Shown: one piece after another, positions 57,153-64,000 of the stretch
Position numbering within the stretch: position 1 is the first letter of the stretch
How the letters are laid out: each line of letters begins with the position of its first letter
Source of the DNA: Laspinema sp963821735
Lineage (GTDB): Bacteria; Cyanobacteriota; Cyanobacteriia; Cyanobacteriales; Laspinemataceae
Assembly (NCBI GenBank): GCA_963821735.1
Contig: CAWGFK010000060.1
Location: 62,001 to 126,000, forward strand
Direction: 5' to 3'
DNA length: 64,000 nucleotides
Notes under the pieces: model-generated
Told to the model about the DNA's origin: nothing
Databases searched by the model: none
Seen by the model: only the letters and a program-made list of their open reading frames with translations
Made by a program: the position numbers and the translations under genes

Positions 57153-58139
57153 TTATTTATAATCCAAATTAGTCTGACTATTCCAATATCCTTTTTGACG
57201 AAATTGGAGTATGAATTGAGAAACTAAGGCTAAAATTGGCAATTCAATTAAAGGGCCAACAACTAACGTAATTATAAGCAGAGGTTTATCCGGGAAAGCT
57301 GAGACTGCAATTGCCAGAGACAAAGGAGAATTGCGAGCCAATGTTGTAAAACTCAAGCAAACAAATTTTGGGTAAGGAAATTGGAATTTTTGTGCAACGT
57401 GATAGGCTATTACAAAATTAACAATAAAAAACAAGACAATCGGAGCAAGAAGTTTTAGAAACACTTCCTTGTTTTGAATTATTGTATTTCCTTGAGACGT
57501 GAAAATAGCGCAAATGGCAAGATTAAGGCTGATTATCTGAGTTAAAGTAATTTTAGATAAAATATTGGCAAACCATAGTTTTCCTTTGCATCGCAAAATA
57601 AAATATCGAGAAGCTATTGCCAAAAACAAAGGAATAAATAAGATCCAAATTACATCCTCAAAAATTTGTGTGGGATGCAAATCTACAAGTGTTGCTGCAA
57701 AAATCATAAGATAAATTGGTAGGAGAATGACTTGTAAGATTAAATTTAGGGGCAGTAACGCGGTTGCCAACATGACATCACCACCCGCAATTCCAGTAAA
57801 AACAATATACCAATCGGTGCAGGGGGTCACCATGAGCATAATCAACCCCACCCATAAATCAGGTTCATTTTTCAAAAAAATAGCGCCTAATCCCCAAGCA
57901 AAAACAGGCGTCCAAAGAAAGTTGGTTACTAAACTCGCTAGGACTACCTTGGAATGAATTAACCCTTGCCCAAATTTTTTTAAAGGAATGGGTAAAAAGG
58001 TTGTGTAAAGCATGAATGCAAGCAAAGGAAAAATCGCAGGCGCAGCTAAAGCAGCTACTTTTGGAAGGTTTGATAATATTAACCCTGCACACACCGATAG
58101 AAGAATTAAGAAGGGTTGTAATTTATCAAGTTTATTCAT
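57153..58139 (-). CDS. ACR3-like arsenite / bile-acid:Na+ symporter family transporter
   Basis: 328 residues from ATG 58139, chosen for the AAGGGA site five bases upstream; an earlier ATG at 58160 is in frame. About ten hydrophobic segments are visible. ACR3-type signatures are clear: NFLWTPVFAWGLGAIFL, VGLIMLMVTPCTDWYIVFTGIAGG with the conserved Cys, and LARNSPLSLAIAVSAFPDKPLLI. ACR3 proteins export arsenite; relatives carry other organic anions. The gene is clearly more AT-rich than its neighbours and nearly lacks HIP1 sites, suggesting acquisition by transfer. Upstream, two ATTATA boxes 16 bases apart (58177-58182, 58193-58198) read TATAAT on this strand and may be its promoter. No ars regulator is adjacent. 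Confidence 0.82.
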   Translation of the reverse strand: MNKLDKLQPFLILLSVCAGLILSNLPKVAALAAPAIFPLLAFMLYTTFLPIPLKKFGQGLIHSKVVLASLVTNFLWTPVFAWGLGAIFLKNEPDLWVGLIMLMVTPCTDWYIVFTGIAGGDVMLATALLPLNLILQVILLPIYLMIFAATLVDLHPTQIFEDVIWILFIPLFLAIASRYFILRCKGKLWFANILSKITLTQIISLNLAICAIFTSQGNTIIQNKEVFLKLLAPIVLFFIVNFVIAYHVAQKFQFPYPKFVCLSFTTLARNSPLSLAIAVSAFPDKPLLIITLVVGPLIELPILALVSQFILQFRQKGYWNSQTNLDYK

Positions 58140-58294
58140 AATTTCCCTTAAAAGCTTCACTGAATGTTATGTGATAATTATAACCAAAATTAATTATAAA
58201 TCACCATTGTAGAGCATTCAAAAAAATTTATTTACTAGATTTTGGGGAATGGGTTATGTTAGAATAACAAGAGTCGTCAACCCCCTCACTCATA

Positions 58295-58879
58295 ATGACC
58301 CTAGCTACCGCCAAACGCTTTACCATAGAAGAGTATCACAGTCTCATCGAACTGGGGTTTTTCCCGGAAGGCGATCGCACTGAATTAATCCAAGGCCAAA
58401 TCATTGAGAAACTCGCGAAAGGAAAACCTCATGCTGTTTGTTGCATGAACCTAAACAAACAACTGATTGTACGGTTGTCAGGTCAAGCTATAATTCGTTG
58501 TCAGGACCCGATTACCTTGCCTCCTCATAGCGAAGCGGAACCGGATTTTAGCATAGTGCGAAACCGGGAGGATAACTACCTGTCCCATCATCCGATGCCG
58601 GATGATATTGTGCTGGTGATTGAAATTGCTGATTCTTCCTTGGACTACGATCGCCAGGTGAAATTACCCTTGTATGCTGAAGCGGGAATTTCAGACTATT
58701 GGATTGTGAATTTATTAGAAAAACAACTAGAAATTTATACGACTCCTTATCAAAAATCCACCGGAACTTTTGACTATCGGCAAAAACAAGTCAAGCTACC
58801 GAATGAAACGGTTTCTATTCCCGGGTTTGAAGGGTTAATCTTGGATTTGAATCGCGTATTTCCAGCAATCTCCCTTTAA
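58295..58879 (+). CDS. Uma2 family endonuclease (DUF820)
   Basis: 194 residues from ATG 58295. The typical layout is FTIEEYHSLIELGFFPEGDRTELIQGQIIEK, then EPDFSIVRNRED, DIVLVIEIADSSLDYDRQVKLPLYAEAGISDYWIVNLLEKQLEIYT. The nuclease-type residues are D in EPDF, E in VIEIAD and K in QVKLPLY. Length is standard for the family, unlike the longer copy at 10997-11716. It is a single gene with no partner in the same direction. Uma2 genes are highly multiplied in filamentous cyanobacteria; their biological role is open. Confidence 0.88.
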   Translation: MTLATAKRFTIEEYHSLIELGFFPEGDRTELIQGQIIEKLAKGKPHAVCCMNLNKQLIVRLSGQAIIRCQDPITLPPHSEAEPDFSIVRNREDNYLSHHPMPDDIVLVIEIADSSLDYDRQVKLPLYAEAGISDYWIVNLLEKQLEIYTTPYQKSTGTFDYRQKQVKLPNETVSIPGFEGLILDLNRVFPAISL

Positions 58880-59113
58880 TCCCGGTCCCCATCCCGTGGG
58901 TGGAAGGGATAGGATAACTGGAATTTATGTCTGTAGATAGATGTAATCACCGCCAATATAAATTTATAAGCCCTAGAGATGGAGGTAGATATACGTCGAA
59001 AGGCAGAAAAATTGCGGGGAGTGACCCGATCGCCTTGCGATCGCGCTAAAACGAGACTAAAGAGCATCAATTGCCTCTGTCGATCGCCCAGTTTCTCTAC
59101 TCCAAATCAGGTT

Positions 59114-60466
59114 ATGCAACTGCGAAGTCTGTCCCCATTTCATGGCATATCCCCCGCCTGCCTGGGGGTATTTCTTCCCCAAATTACGATCGCCCTGGTG
59201 TCAGTGATGGTTGCCGGATGCGATCGCAGCATTCTGTTCACCGCAACTGCTGCACCTTCTGCGGAGTCGATTTCCCAATCTGCTGAGGAGAATCCCGACC
59301 CGGTTTCCGAAGCAGTCGCCGAGGCAACCGTAGCGGCAAATTTAACCCAAAATGCGAGGACATGGGAAGAGTGGCATCGGGTGGCACAGCATTGGCAGGA
59401 GGCGATCGCCCAATTGGAGACTGTATCCCGGGAACATTATCACTGGGATTTTGCCCAACAAAGACTCCCGGTTTATCACAAAAACCTCACTTATGCCCGC
59501 CAGCAATTTGACCGATTAGACCCCTTGAAACCGGCTCTCACCAAAGGAGGCCGAGCCTCACAACTCACCCGCATTGCTGTTGATAAACAAGACTGGACCG
59601 AAGGGGTACAAGCTTGGAAGGACGCAGTGGCGCAGTTGCAGATTATCCCCTCGACCTATCCCCAGTATTCCCTCGTCCAACAAAAGCGGGTCGAGTATGA
59701 GAGAAAGCTGACATTTTCTCAAGAACAACTTTTGCAATTTCACCCCTTGTATCAGGGAATGGCTAAAGCAGAAGAAGCCAAGCAACGGGCTGAAACCGCC
59801 TCAACGATGGAACAATGGGAGAGTGTGGCCCTGTTGTGGAAACAGGCGATCGCTTTCTTGGTGAGCATTTCCCCTGACGATGACAAGGCCGCCTTAGCTG
59901 CCCCCAAAATCCGAGACTATGAAAGTCATCTCACTCAAGTCCATCAGCATATTGCCCAGCTTGATCCCTATAATCGTGCCCTCGCGCAAGTAGAAAGCGC
60001 CAGAAAGCTGCAAAAAACGGCCCATTCAATGGGAGAATGGGAAGCAGTGAGGGGGGAGTGGCAAAAGGCGATCGCTCACCTTAAAAACGTTCCTGTCCAC
60101 CATTCCAAACGGGTCTTAGCGGAACAACTCCTAGCGCAATCCCAGGTTAATCTCGCTAACGCCAACCACACAGTCCGACAAACGGACCCCTTTGAGCGCG
60201 CTGTGGCAACCGCAGAAACAGCCCGCAAACTCACCCCATCCGCCTTTTCCCTCTATGACTGGAATGCGATCGCCTCTCAATGGCAAGAGGCGATCGCCCT
60301 CCTGCAAACCGTCCCTCCCACTCATAAAAAACATCCCTTAGTCGCACAAAAAATCACCGCTTATCAGACCGCTTTAGACCATGCCATTCAGCAGTCCCAT
60401 CAATGGTTACAGTCGGTTCCTCCACCCAAACCGGCGAGCAATTCTCTGGCGAAAACCTCCTTGTAA
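59114..60466 (+). CDS. Lipoprotein with five W...W..AI..L repeats
   Basis: About 450 residues from ATG 59114, chosen because it places a lipobox (VMVAGC) at residues 31-36; the frame is open further upstream to 58979. After the anchor, five repeats of 60-70 residues cover most of the protein, each with a pattern W..W.....WQ.AI..L..V followed by a Q/K-rich helix: WEEWHRVAQHWQEAIAQLETV, WTEGVQAWKDAVAQLQII, WESVALLWKQAIAFLVSI, WEAVRGEWQKAIAHLKNV, WNAIASQWQEAIALLQTV. The same motif occurs once in the membrane TPR protein at 7125-8534. It is probably a periplasm-facing helical scaffold; function unknown. Confidence 0.75.
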   Translation: MQLRSLSPFHGISPACLGVFLPQITIALVSVMVAGCDRSILFTATAAPSAESISQSAEENPDPVSEAVAEATVAANLTQNARTWEEWHRVAQHWQEAIAQLETVSREHYHWDFAQQRLPVYHKNLTYARQQFDRLDPLKPALTKGGRASQLTRIAVDKQDWTEGVQAWKDAVAQLQIIPSTYPQYSLVQQKRVEYERKLTFSQEQLLQFHPLYQGMAKAEEAKQRAETASTMEQWESVALLWKQAIAFLVSISPDDDKAALAAPKIRDYESHLTQVHQHIAQLDPYNRALAQVESARKLQKTAHSMGEWEAVRGEWQKAIAHLKNVPVHHSKRVLAEQLLAQSQVNLANANHTVRQTDPFERAVATAETARKLTPSAFSLYDWNAIASQWQEAIALLQTVPPTHKKHPLVAQKITAYQTALDHAIQQSHQWLQSVPPPKPASNSLAKTSL

Positions 60467-60647
60467 CCGTCCCCAAAAGGTCAGCCCTGTTATCTATCAC
60501 TCAAGTAACTCTCCAAAATAACATTTTCCTATCAATCCAGAATCTAGCTCAGAGGTGGACAACTCTCCAAGAGTCTCTACAATAGATACAATAGAAGAAG
60601 GGCGACTGCCCTGGGTTCACCTCTACCATCAATTAAGGATATCCTTC

Positions 60648-62033
60648 ATGCTGACCGCATCTCGCATTCGTGACGTGATTGAGGCCCAACGCCAATTCTT
60701 TGCCACAGGAAAAACCAAAGACCTCGACTTTCGCATCGAACAACTGCAACGGCTGAAACAAGCCGTTATTGATAGCAAGGAACTCGTCCTCAATGCTCTG
60801 AATAAAGACCTGAAAAAGTCAGAAGTTGAAGCATATTTGACCGAAGTCGGCGTGATTCGAGAAATCAATTATGTCCTCAAACATCTTAAATCCTGGGCCA
60901 AACCTAAAACGGTCGCCCGTCCCCTCGACCAATTCCCGAGTGTGGCGCGAATTTATCCCGATCCATTAGGGGTTGTTTTAATTGTCAGTCCTTGGAATTA
61001 CCCCTTTCAGTTAACCATTTCTCCCTTACTCGGGGCCATTGCTGCGGGAAACTGTGTCACCTTAAAACCCTCGGAAATTGCGCCTCATACCTCGCGCCTT
61101 GTGGCGGACTTAATCCGCAAAACTTTCGACCCGAGTTATATTGCCGTCGTGGAAGGCGGGGTGGAAGTTTCCCAAGATTTATTATCCCAAAAATTTGACC
61201 ATATCTTCTTTACCGGGGGGACTCAGGTTGGCCGAATTGTCATGGAAGCGGCTGCCAAACATCTCACCCCCGTTACCCTAGAATTGGGCGGAAAAAGTCC
61301 TTGTATTGTCGAGACGGATATTGACTTGCCTACGGCTTGCAAGCGGATTGTTTGGGGCAAGTTTATTAATGCGGGTCAAACTTGTATTGCCCCAGATTAT
61401 CTGTTGGTCAATCGCCGGATTAAACGAGATTTGTTAGTGGGAATTGAACGGACAATTACTGAATTTTTTGGTCAAAAACCCGCCAATAGTCCCGACTATG
61501 GACGGATTATTAATGACAAACAATTTGAGCGTCTGCGGGGGTTACTCCAGGATCAGGATGGAGAAATTTTGGTTGGGGGTCAAAGCAATGCAGGCGATCG
61601 CTATATTGCACCCACGGTTCTTGATGGCGTCTCCCTCACTTCGCCGATTATGCAAGAGGAAATCTTTGGGCCAATTTTGCCGGTTCTGGAGTATGACAAA
61701 CTAGACCAGGCGATCGCCATTATCAACGAAAGACCCAAACCCCTCGCCCTTTATCTATTTTCCAACGATAAACAACAGCAGCAACAAGTCCTGAGAGAAA
61801 CATCGAGTGGGGGCGTTTGCCTCAACGATACCATCATGCATCTGGGGGTTTCTGAATTACCCTTTGGTGGCGTTGGGGAGAGTGGCATGGGTTCTTATCA
61901 TGGTAAAGCCAGTTTTGATACCTTTTCTCACCGGAAAAGTGTGTTAAAAAAGTCTTTCCACTTTGATTTAGATTTCCGCTACCCGCCTTATAAAAACAAG
62001 TTGGACTTTATCAAACGGTTCATTGGGGGGTAG
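60648..62033 (+). CDS. Aldehyde dehydrogenase (fatty aldehyde / apocarotenal type)
   Basis: 461 residues from ATG 60648, with AAGGA at 60635-60639; an upstream GTG-type extension is less likely. NAD(P)-dependent aldehyde dehydrogenase motifs are complete: VLIVSPWNYPFQLTISPL, FTGGTQVGRIVMEAAAKHLTPVTLELGGKSPCIV with the catalytic Glu, and GKFINAGQTCIAPDYLLV with the catalytic Cys; IMQEEIFGPILPVLEY is also present. Length and the C-terminal hydrophobic-basic end resemble class 3 fatty aldehyde dehydrogenases, a group that includes the Synechocystis enzyme slr0091. It oxidises aldehydes to acids, probably for lipid aldehyde or apocarotenal detoxification. Confidence 0.9.
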   Translation: MLTASRIRDVIEAQRQFFATGKTKDLDFRIEQLQRLKQAVIDSKELVLNALNKDLKKSEVEAYLTEVGVIREINYVLKHLKSWAKPKTVARPLDQFPSVARIYPDPLGVVLIVSPWNYPFQLTISPLLGAIAAGNCVTLKPSEIAPHTSRLVADLIRKTFDPSYIAVVEGGVEVSQDLLSQKFDHIFFTGGTQVGRIVMEAAAKHLTPVTLELGGKSPCIVETDIDLPTACKRIVWGKFINAGQTCIAPDYLLVNRRIKRDLLVGIERTITEFFGQKPANSPDYGRIINDKQFERLRGLLQDQDGEILVGGQSNAGDRYIAPTVLDGVSLTSPIMQEEIFGPILPVLEYDKLDQAIAIINERPKPLALYLFSNDKQQQQQVLRETSSGGVCLNDTIMHLGVSELPFGGVGESGMGSYHGKASFDTFSHRKSVLKKSFHFDLDFRYPPYKNKLDFIKRFIGG

Positions 62034-62089
62034 GATAATCTGATTATTTAGAGTCGGAGAAAATAGGAAGAATATCAAGGTTTTTTCTG

Positions 62090-62420
62090 TTCTGTTTGTA
62101 GTGACGACTTTAGTCGTTACCTTGAAATTAGAAAGATAACGACTGAAGTCGTTACTACAAACAGTAGAGGAATAATGACCTTAGTCGTTACCTTGAAATT
62201 AGAAAGATAACGACTGAAGTCGTTACTACAAACATTGGAGAAGATAACGACTGAAGTCGTTACTACAAACATTGGAGGGGAGCATCTCAATTTGGCCTAA
62301 AAGGGGAATTGACAAGTCTTGCTCCCCCTTCCCTCGTAGGGAAGGGGGCTGGGGGGTTAGGTCTCTTTGCCTTCTTGAGATGCTCCCGATAACGACTGAA
62401 GTCGTTACTACAAACATTGG
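62090..62420. repeat. Array of GTAACGACTTCAGTCGTTAC palindromic repeats
   Basis: At least five copies of a unit containing GATAACGACTGAAGTCGTTA followed by CTACAAACATTGGAG, some facing each other across CCTTGAAATTAGAAA. The last copies are separated by the 110-bp element at 62278-62387. A degenerate copy lies at 195-292. Confidence 0.85.
62278..62387. mobile_element. Miniature element with ISKra4-like ends
   Basis: The left end GGGAGCATCTCAATTTGGC is identical to the first 19 bases of the IS at 17179-18747. The right end, reverse-complemented, reads GGGAGCATCTCAAGAAGGC, 16 of 19 matching. Length is 110 bp with no coding potential, so it is a non-autonomous derivative that the IS transposase might mobilise. 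It splits the palindrome array; no 8-bp duplication is visible around it. Confidence 0.75.
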
Positions 62421-62433
62421 AGGGATAACTTAC

Positions 62434-63027
62434 TTAGTAACTGTAGCGTTCTTCTGCCCAGGGTTCTCCTCGCTGGTGATAACCGTTGCGTTCCCAAAAT
62501 CCTGATGCTTCTTCTGCTAAAAATTCTAAACCGTTAATCCATTTGGCACTTTTCCAAGCGTAAAGATGAGGGACCACGAGGCGGAGGGGACCGCCATGTT
62601 CGGGACTCAGGGGTTCATCAAAGAGCGTATGGGCGAAAAAGTTTTCTTCCCGGAGGAAATCCGCGATCGCAATATTGGTGGTATAACCGCCATAGCAATG
62701 TTCCATGATGCAAATGGCTTTCGGATCCACGCTCAGGTGCTTCATGAAATCTAGGACTTTGATGCCCTTCCACTTGACATCAAGTTTAGACCAGCGAGTC
62801 ACACAGTGGAAATCCGCAGTAAACTCCTGTTGGGGCAGGGCCATCAGGTCATCCCAGGTAAAGGTTTGAGGTTCGACCAGACCCCAAACTTTCAAGGAAT
62901 AGTCATCGCCAGAAATTTGCGGCGTATCGCCATAGGTGAGGACCGGAAACCCCGTAGCGAGATGTTGTCCAGGGGGAACGCGATCGCTTAGTTCCGCAGA
63001 GGGTTTTTTAAAGAATTTACCCAACAT
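62434..63027 (-). CDS. Sulfite oxidase-like molybdopterin oxidoreductase
   Basis: 197 residues from ATG 63027. The protein is the compact, single-domain type of sulfite-oxidase-fold enzyme: YSLKVWGLVEPQTFTWDDLMALPQQEF, the Mo-ligand Cys in FHCVTRWSKLDVKWKGI, then EHCYGGYTTNIAIADFLREENFFAHTLFDEPLSPEHGGPLRLVVPHLYAWKSAKWINGLEFL. No signal peptide is present, so it is likely cytoplasmic. The natural substrate of this family is not defined. The gene is intact and lies 172 bases from the K+ channel subunit gene. Confidence 0.88.
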   Translation of the reverse strand: MLGKFFKKPSAELSDRVPPGQHLATGFPVLTYGDTPQISGDDYSLKVWGLVEPQTFTWDDLMALPQQEFTADFHCVTRWSKLDVKWKGIKVLDFMKHLSVDPKAICIMEHCYGGYTTNIAIADFLREENFFAHTLFDEPLSPEHGGPLRLVVPHLYAWKSAKWINGLEFLAEEASGFWERNGYHQRGEPWAEERYSY

Positions 63028-63114
63028 AAGGATGATTTTTTGATAACTTCTAAGCTTTAAGTATATTTGAATTCCTCAACTCCCAGCCCCAAATATTCTT
63101 AATGGTTGAAAAGA

Positions 63115-63144
63115 TGTAGAGACACGACCTTTCGCATCTCTACA
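63115..63144. repeat. Small palindrome TGTAGAGA/TCTCTACA
   Basis: TGTAGAGA (63115-63122) and TCTCTACA (63137-63144) form an 8-bp stem with a 14-base loop, a common cyanobacterial intergenic palindrome. It could serve as a terminator for the K+ channel subunit gene on the minus strand. Confidence 0.5.
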
Positions 63145-63199
63145 AGGATTGTTTTGGAACCCTAGACAGCGAATCGGATACCTGTCTTCGACAGTTTTC

Positions 63200-63895
63200 T
63201 TAAGGTCTCAACCGATCGATCGCCTTATTCGATCCAATCACCACCATCACCGTTCCCCCCAGGAGTCGCCGGTTCGCGGGAGGATTAATCTCAAATTTTT
63301 CATCTTGGCTGACAGCTAGGACATTTAGACCGTAGCGATTGCGAAGTTCGAGTTCAGCAATGGTTTTACCGTGGAAGGTAGGGGGTACGATCGTCTCGAC
63401 AATGCTATGTTCTGGGTCGAGTTCAAAGCGATCGAGGATACTGGGGGTGGTGATGGTGCGTGCCAAGGCACAACCCATTTCCCGTTCTGGAAACACCACA
63501 TGATCGGCCCCTACTTTTTTAAGCAGTTTCATGTGAATTTCCGAGGATGCTTTTGCGACAACGTGCTTGACCCCAGCCTCTTTGAGGTTAAGGGTCGTAA
63601 TAATACTCTGGGCTAAGAAATTCCCGATCGCGACAATTACCGTATCGAAATCTGCCATTCCTGCCTGTTGAATCGCTGAGGGTTCGGTCGTGTCCAGTTG
63701 CAATGCGTGTGCTGCAAATTGTTCGCTCACCGCTTGGGTGACTTTCTTCTCATCTACATCAATGGCAAGCACTTCATACCCCAACCCGTGTAGGGTATCA
63801 CAGACGGCGCGACCGAAGCGCCCTAACCCGATCACGGCAAATTGCTTATTGTCTGAACGCAGATTGCGAAAGAAATTCAGAGAGGATAGATTCAC
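63200..63895 (-). CDS. KtrA/TrkA-type NAD-binding subunit of a K+ transporter
   Basis: 231 residues from a GTG start at 63895. The Rossmann core (TrkA_N/RCK) runs from about residue 18: FAVIGLGRFGRAVCDTLHGLGYEVLAIDVDE, with the GxGxxG motif and Asp for NAD binding, then DFDTVIVAIGNFLAQSIITTLNLKEAG. The RCK_C domain (about 145-230) follows with VPPTFHGKTIAELELRNRYGLNVLAV. This cytoplasmic subunit gates a KtrB/TrkH-type membrane channel in response to nucleotides. The membrane partner is not in the window; it could lie to the right. In 63896-64000 I see no recognisable gene end. Confidence 0.9.
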   Translation of the reverse strand: MNLSSLNFFRNLRSDNKQFAVIGLGRFGRAVCDTLHGLGYEVLAIDVDEKKVTQAVSEQFAAHALQLDTTEPSAIQQAGMADFDTVIVAIGNFLAQSIITTLNLKEAGVKHVVAKASSEIHMKLLKKVGADHVVFPEREMGCALARTITTPSILDRFELDPEHSIVETIVPPTFHGKTIAELELRNRYGLNVLAVSQDEKFEINPPANRRLLGGTVMVVIGSNKAIDRLRP

Positions 63896-64000
63896 AGGCG
63901 CTACCTTGGATTGGAATCAATGGATTCAGATGCCACTAGAAATGCCATCTCATTCGTGAGTGCCGCCAACTGCCTTTTGAATCCAGGGTCTGGAATCTAT

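Noticed and set aside
58979..59113. Longer N-terminus of the repeat lipoprotein
   Set aside because: It would bury the lipobox more than 75 residues into the protein; ATG 59114 gives a normal lipoprotein signal.
62090..62420. CRISPR array
   Set aside because: Repeats are long inverted palindromes with recurrent spacers, not unique spacers.
1..64000. tRNA or rRNA genes
   Set aside because: I looked for tRNA-like cloverleaf and TTCRANNC patterns and saw none I could support by eye; a tRNAscan run would settle it.

Overview
The window comes from a cyanobacterium, most likely a filamentous non-heterocystous (Oscillatoria/Laspinema-like) one. The evidence is the very high density of the HIP1 palindrome GCGATCGC, an ssl1498-family light-harvesting-like fragment at the left edge, an H subunit of magnesium chelatase, xisH/xisI remnants, Uma2 endonuclease genes, filamentous-hemagglutinin and CHAT-domain genes, and many palindromic repeats of the kind that fill cyanobacterial intergenic space. 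The genus is inference.

Layout. 1-8.6 kb: chromosomal genes (ssl1498 fragment, TPR protein, Ski2-like helicase, a MazF-type toxin-antitoxin pair, an orphan DUF433 gene, a membrane-anchored TPR protein). 8.9-22.7 kb: a defence or genomic island. It holds an SF2 helicase, a Uma2 gene that looks inserted into an older helicase/GIY-YIG gene junction, a frameshifted GIY-YIG nuclease gene, an AAA ATPase overlapping a PIN-like nuclease gene, a Fic protein, decayed xisH-xisI, a complete ISKra4-like IS with 20-bp inverted repeats and an 8-bp target duplication, a frameshifted Rpn-type nuclease gene and a badly broken type IIG-like DNA methyltransferase. 22.7-24.3 kb: MITEs and palindromic repeats. 24.3-35.2 kb: mostly intact single genes (glycosyl-hydrolase-like GHL10 protein, DUF2267 protein, a small conserved protein, a zinc-ribbon protein, a transglutaminase/DUF2126 protein, an LprI-like protein). 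35.8-52.5 kb: two giant tandem paralogs, each reading as signal peptide, hemagglutinin secretion domain, Gly/Thr-rich repeats, Pro-rich linker and C-terminal CHAT caspase-like domain. The first has three frameshifts and the second has many. 52.5-64 kb: membrane-anchored receiver protein, Mg-chelatase H, ACR3-like transporter, Uma2 protein, repeat lipoprotein, aldehyde dehydrogenase, sulfite-oxidase-like protein and a KtrA/TrkA-type K+ channel regulator.

How the genes work together. The helicase, the GIY-YIG nuclease and the type IIG-like methyltransferase look like parts of one restriction-modification-like system now scattered and damaged. The AAA ATPase and PIN genes are an intact two-gene module with the ATPase-plus-nuclease design of abortive-infection systems, and are the best small candidate for an undescribed defence system. 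The hemagglutinin-CHAT fusions would place a caspase-like peptidase at the end of a two-partner-secreted fibre; no TpsB transporter gene is seen in the window.

Caution: single-base indels are concentrated in 19.4-22.3 kb and 44.8-51.8 kb. Some of the apparent pseudogenes may be consensus errors rather than biology.
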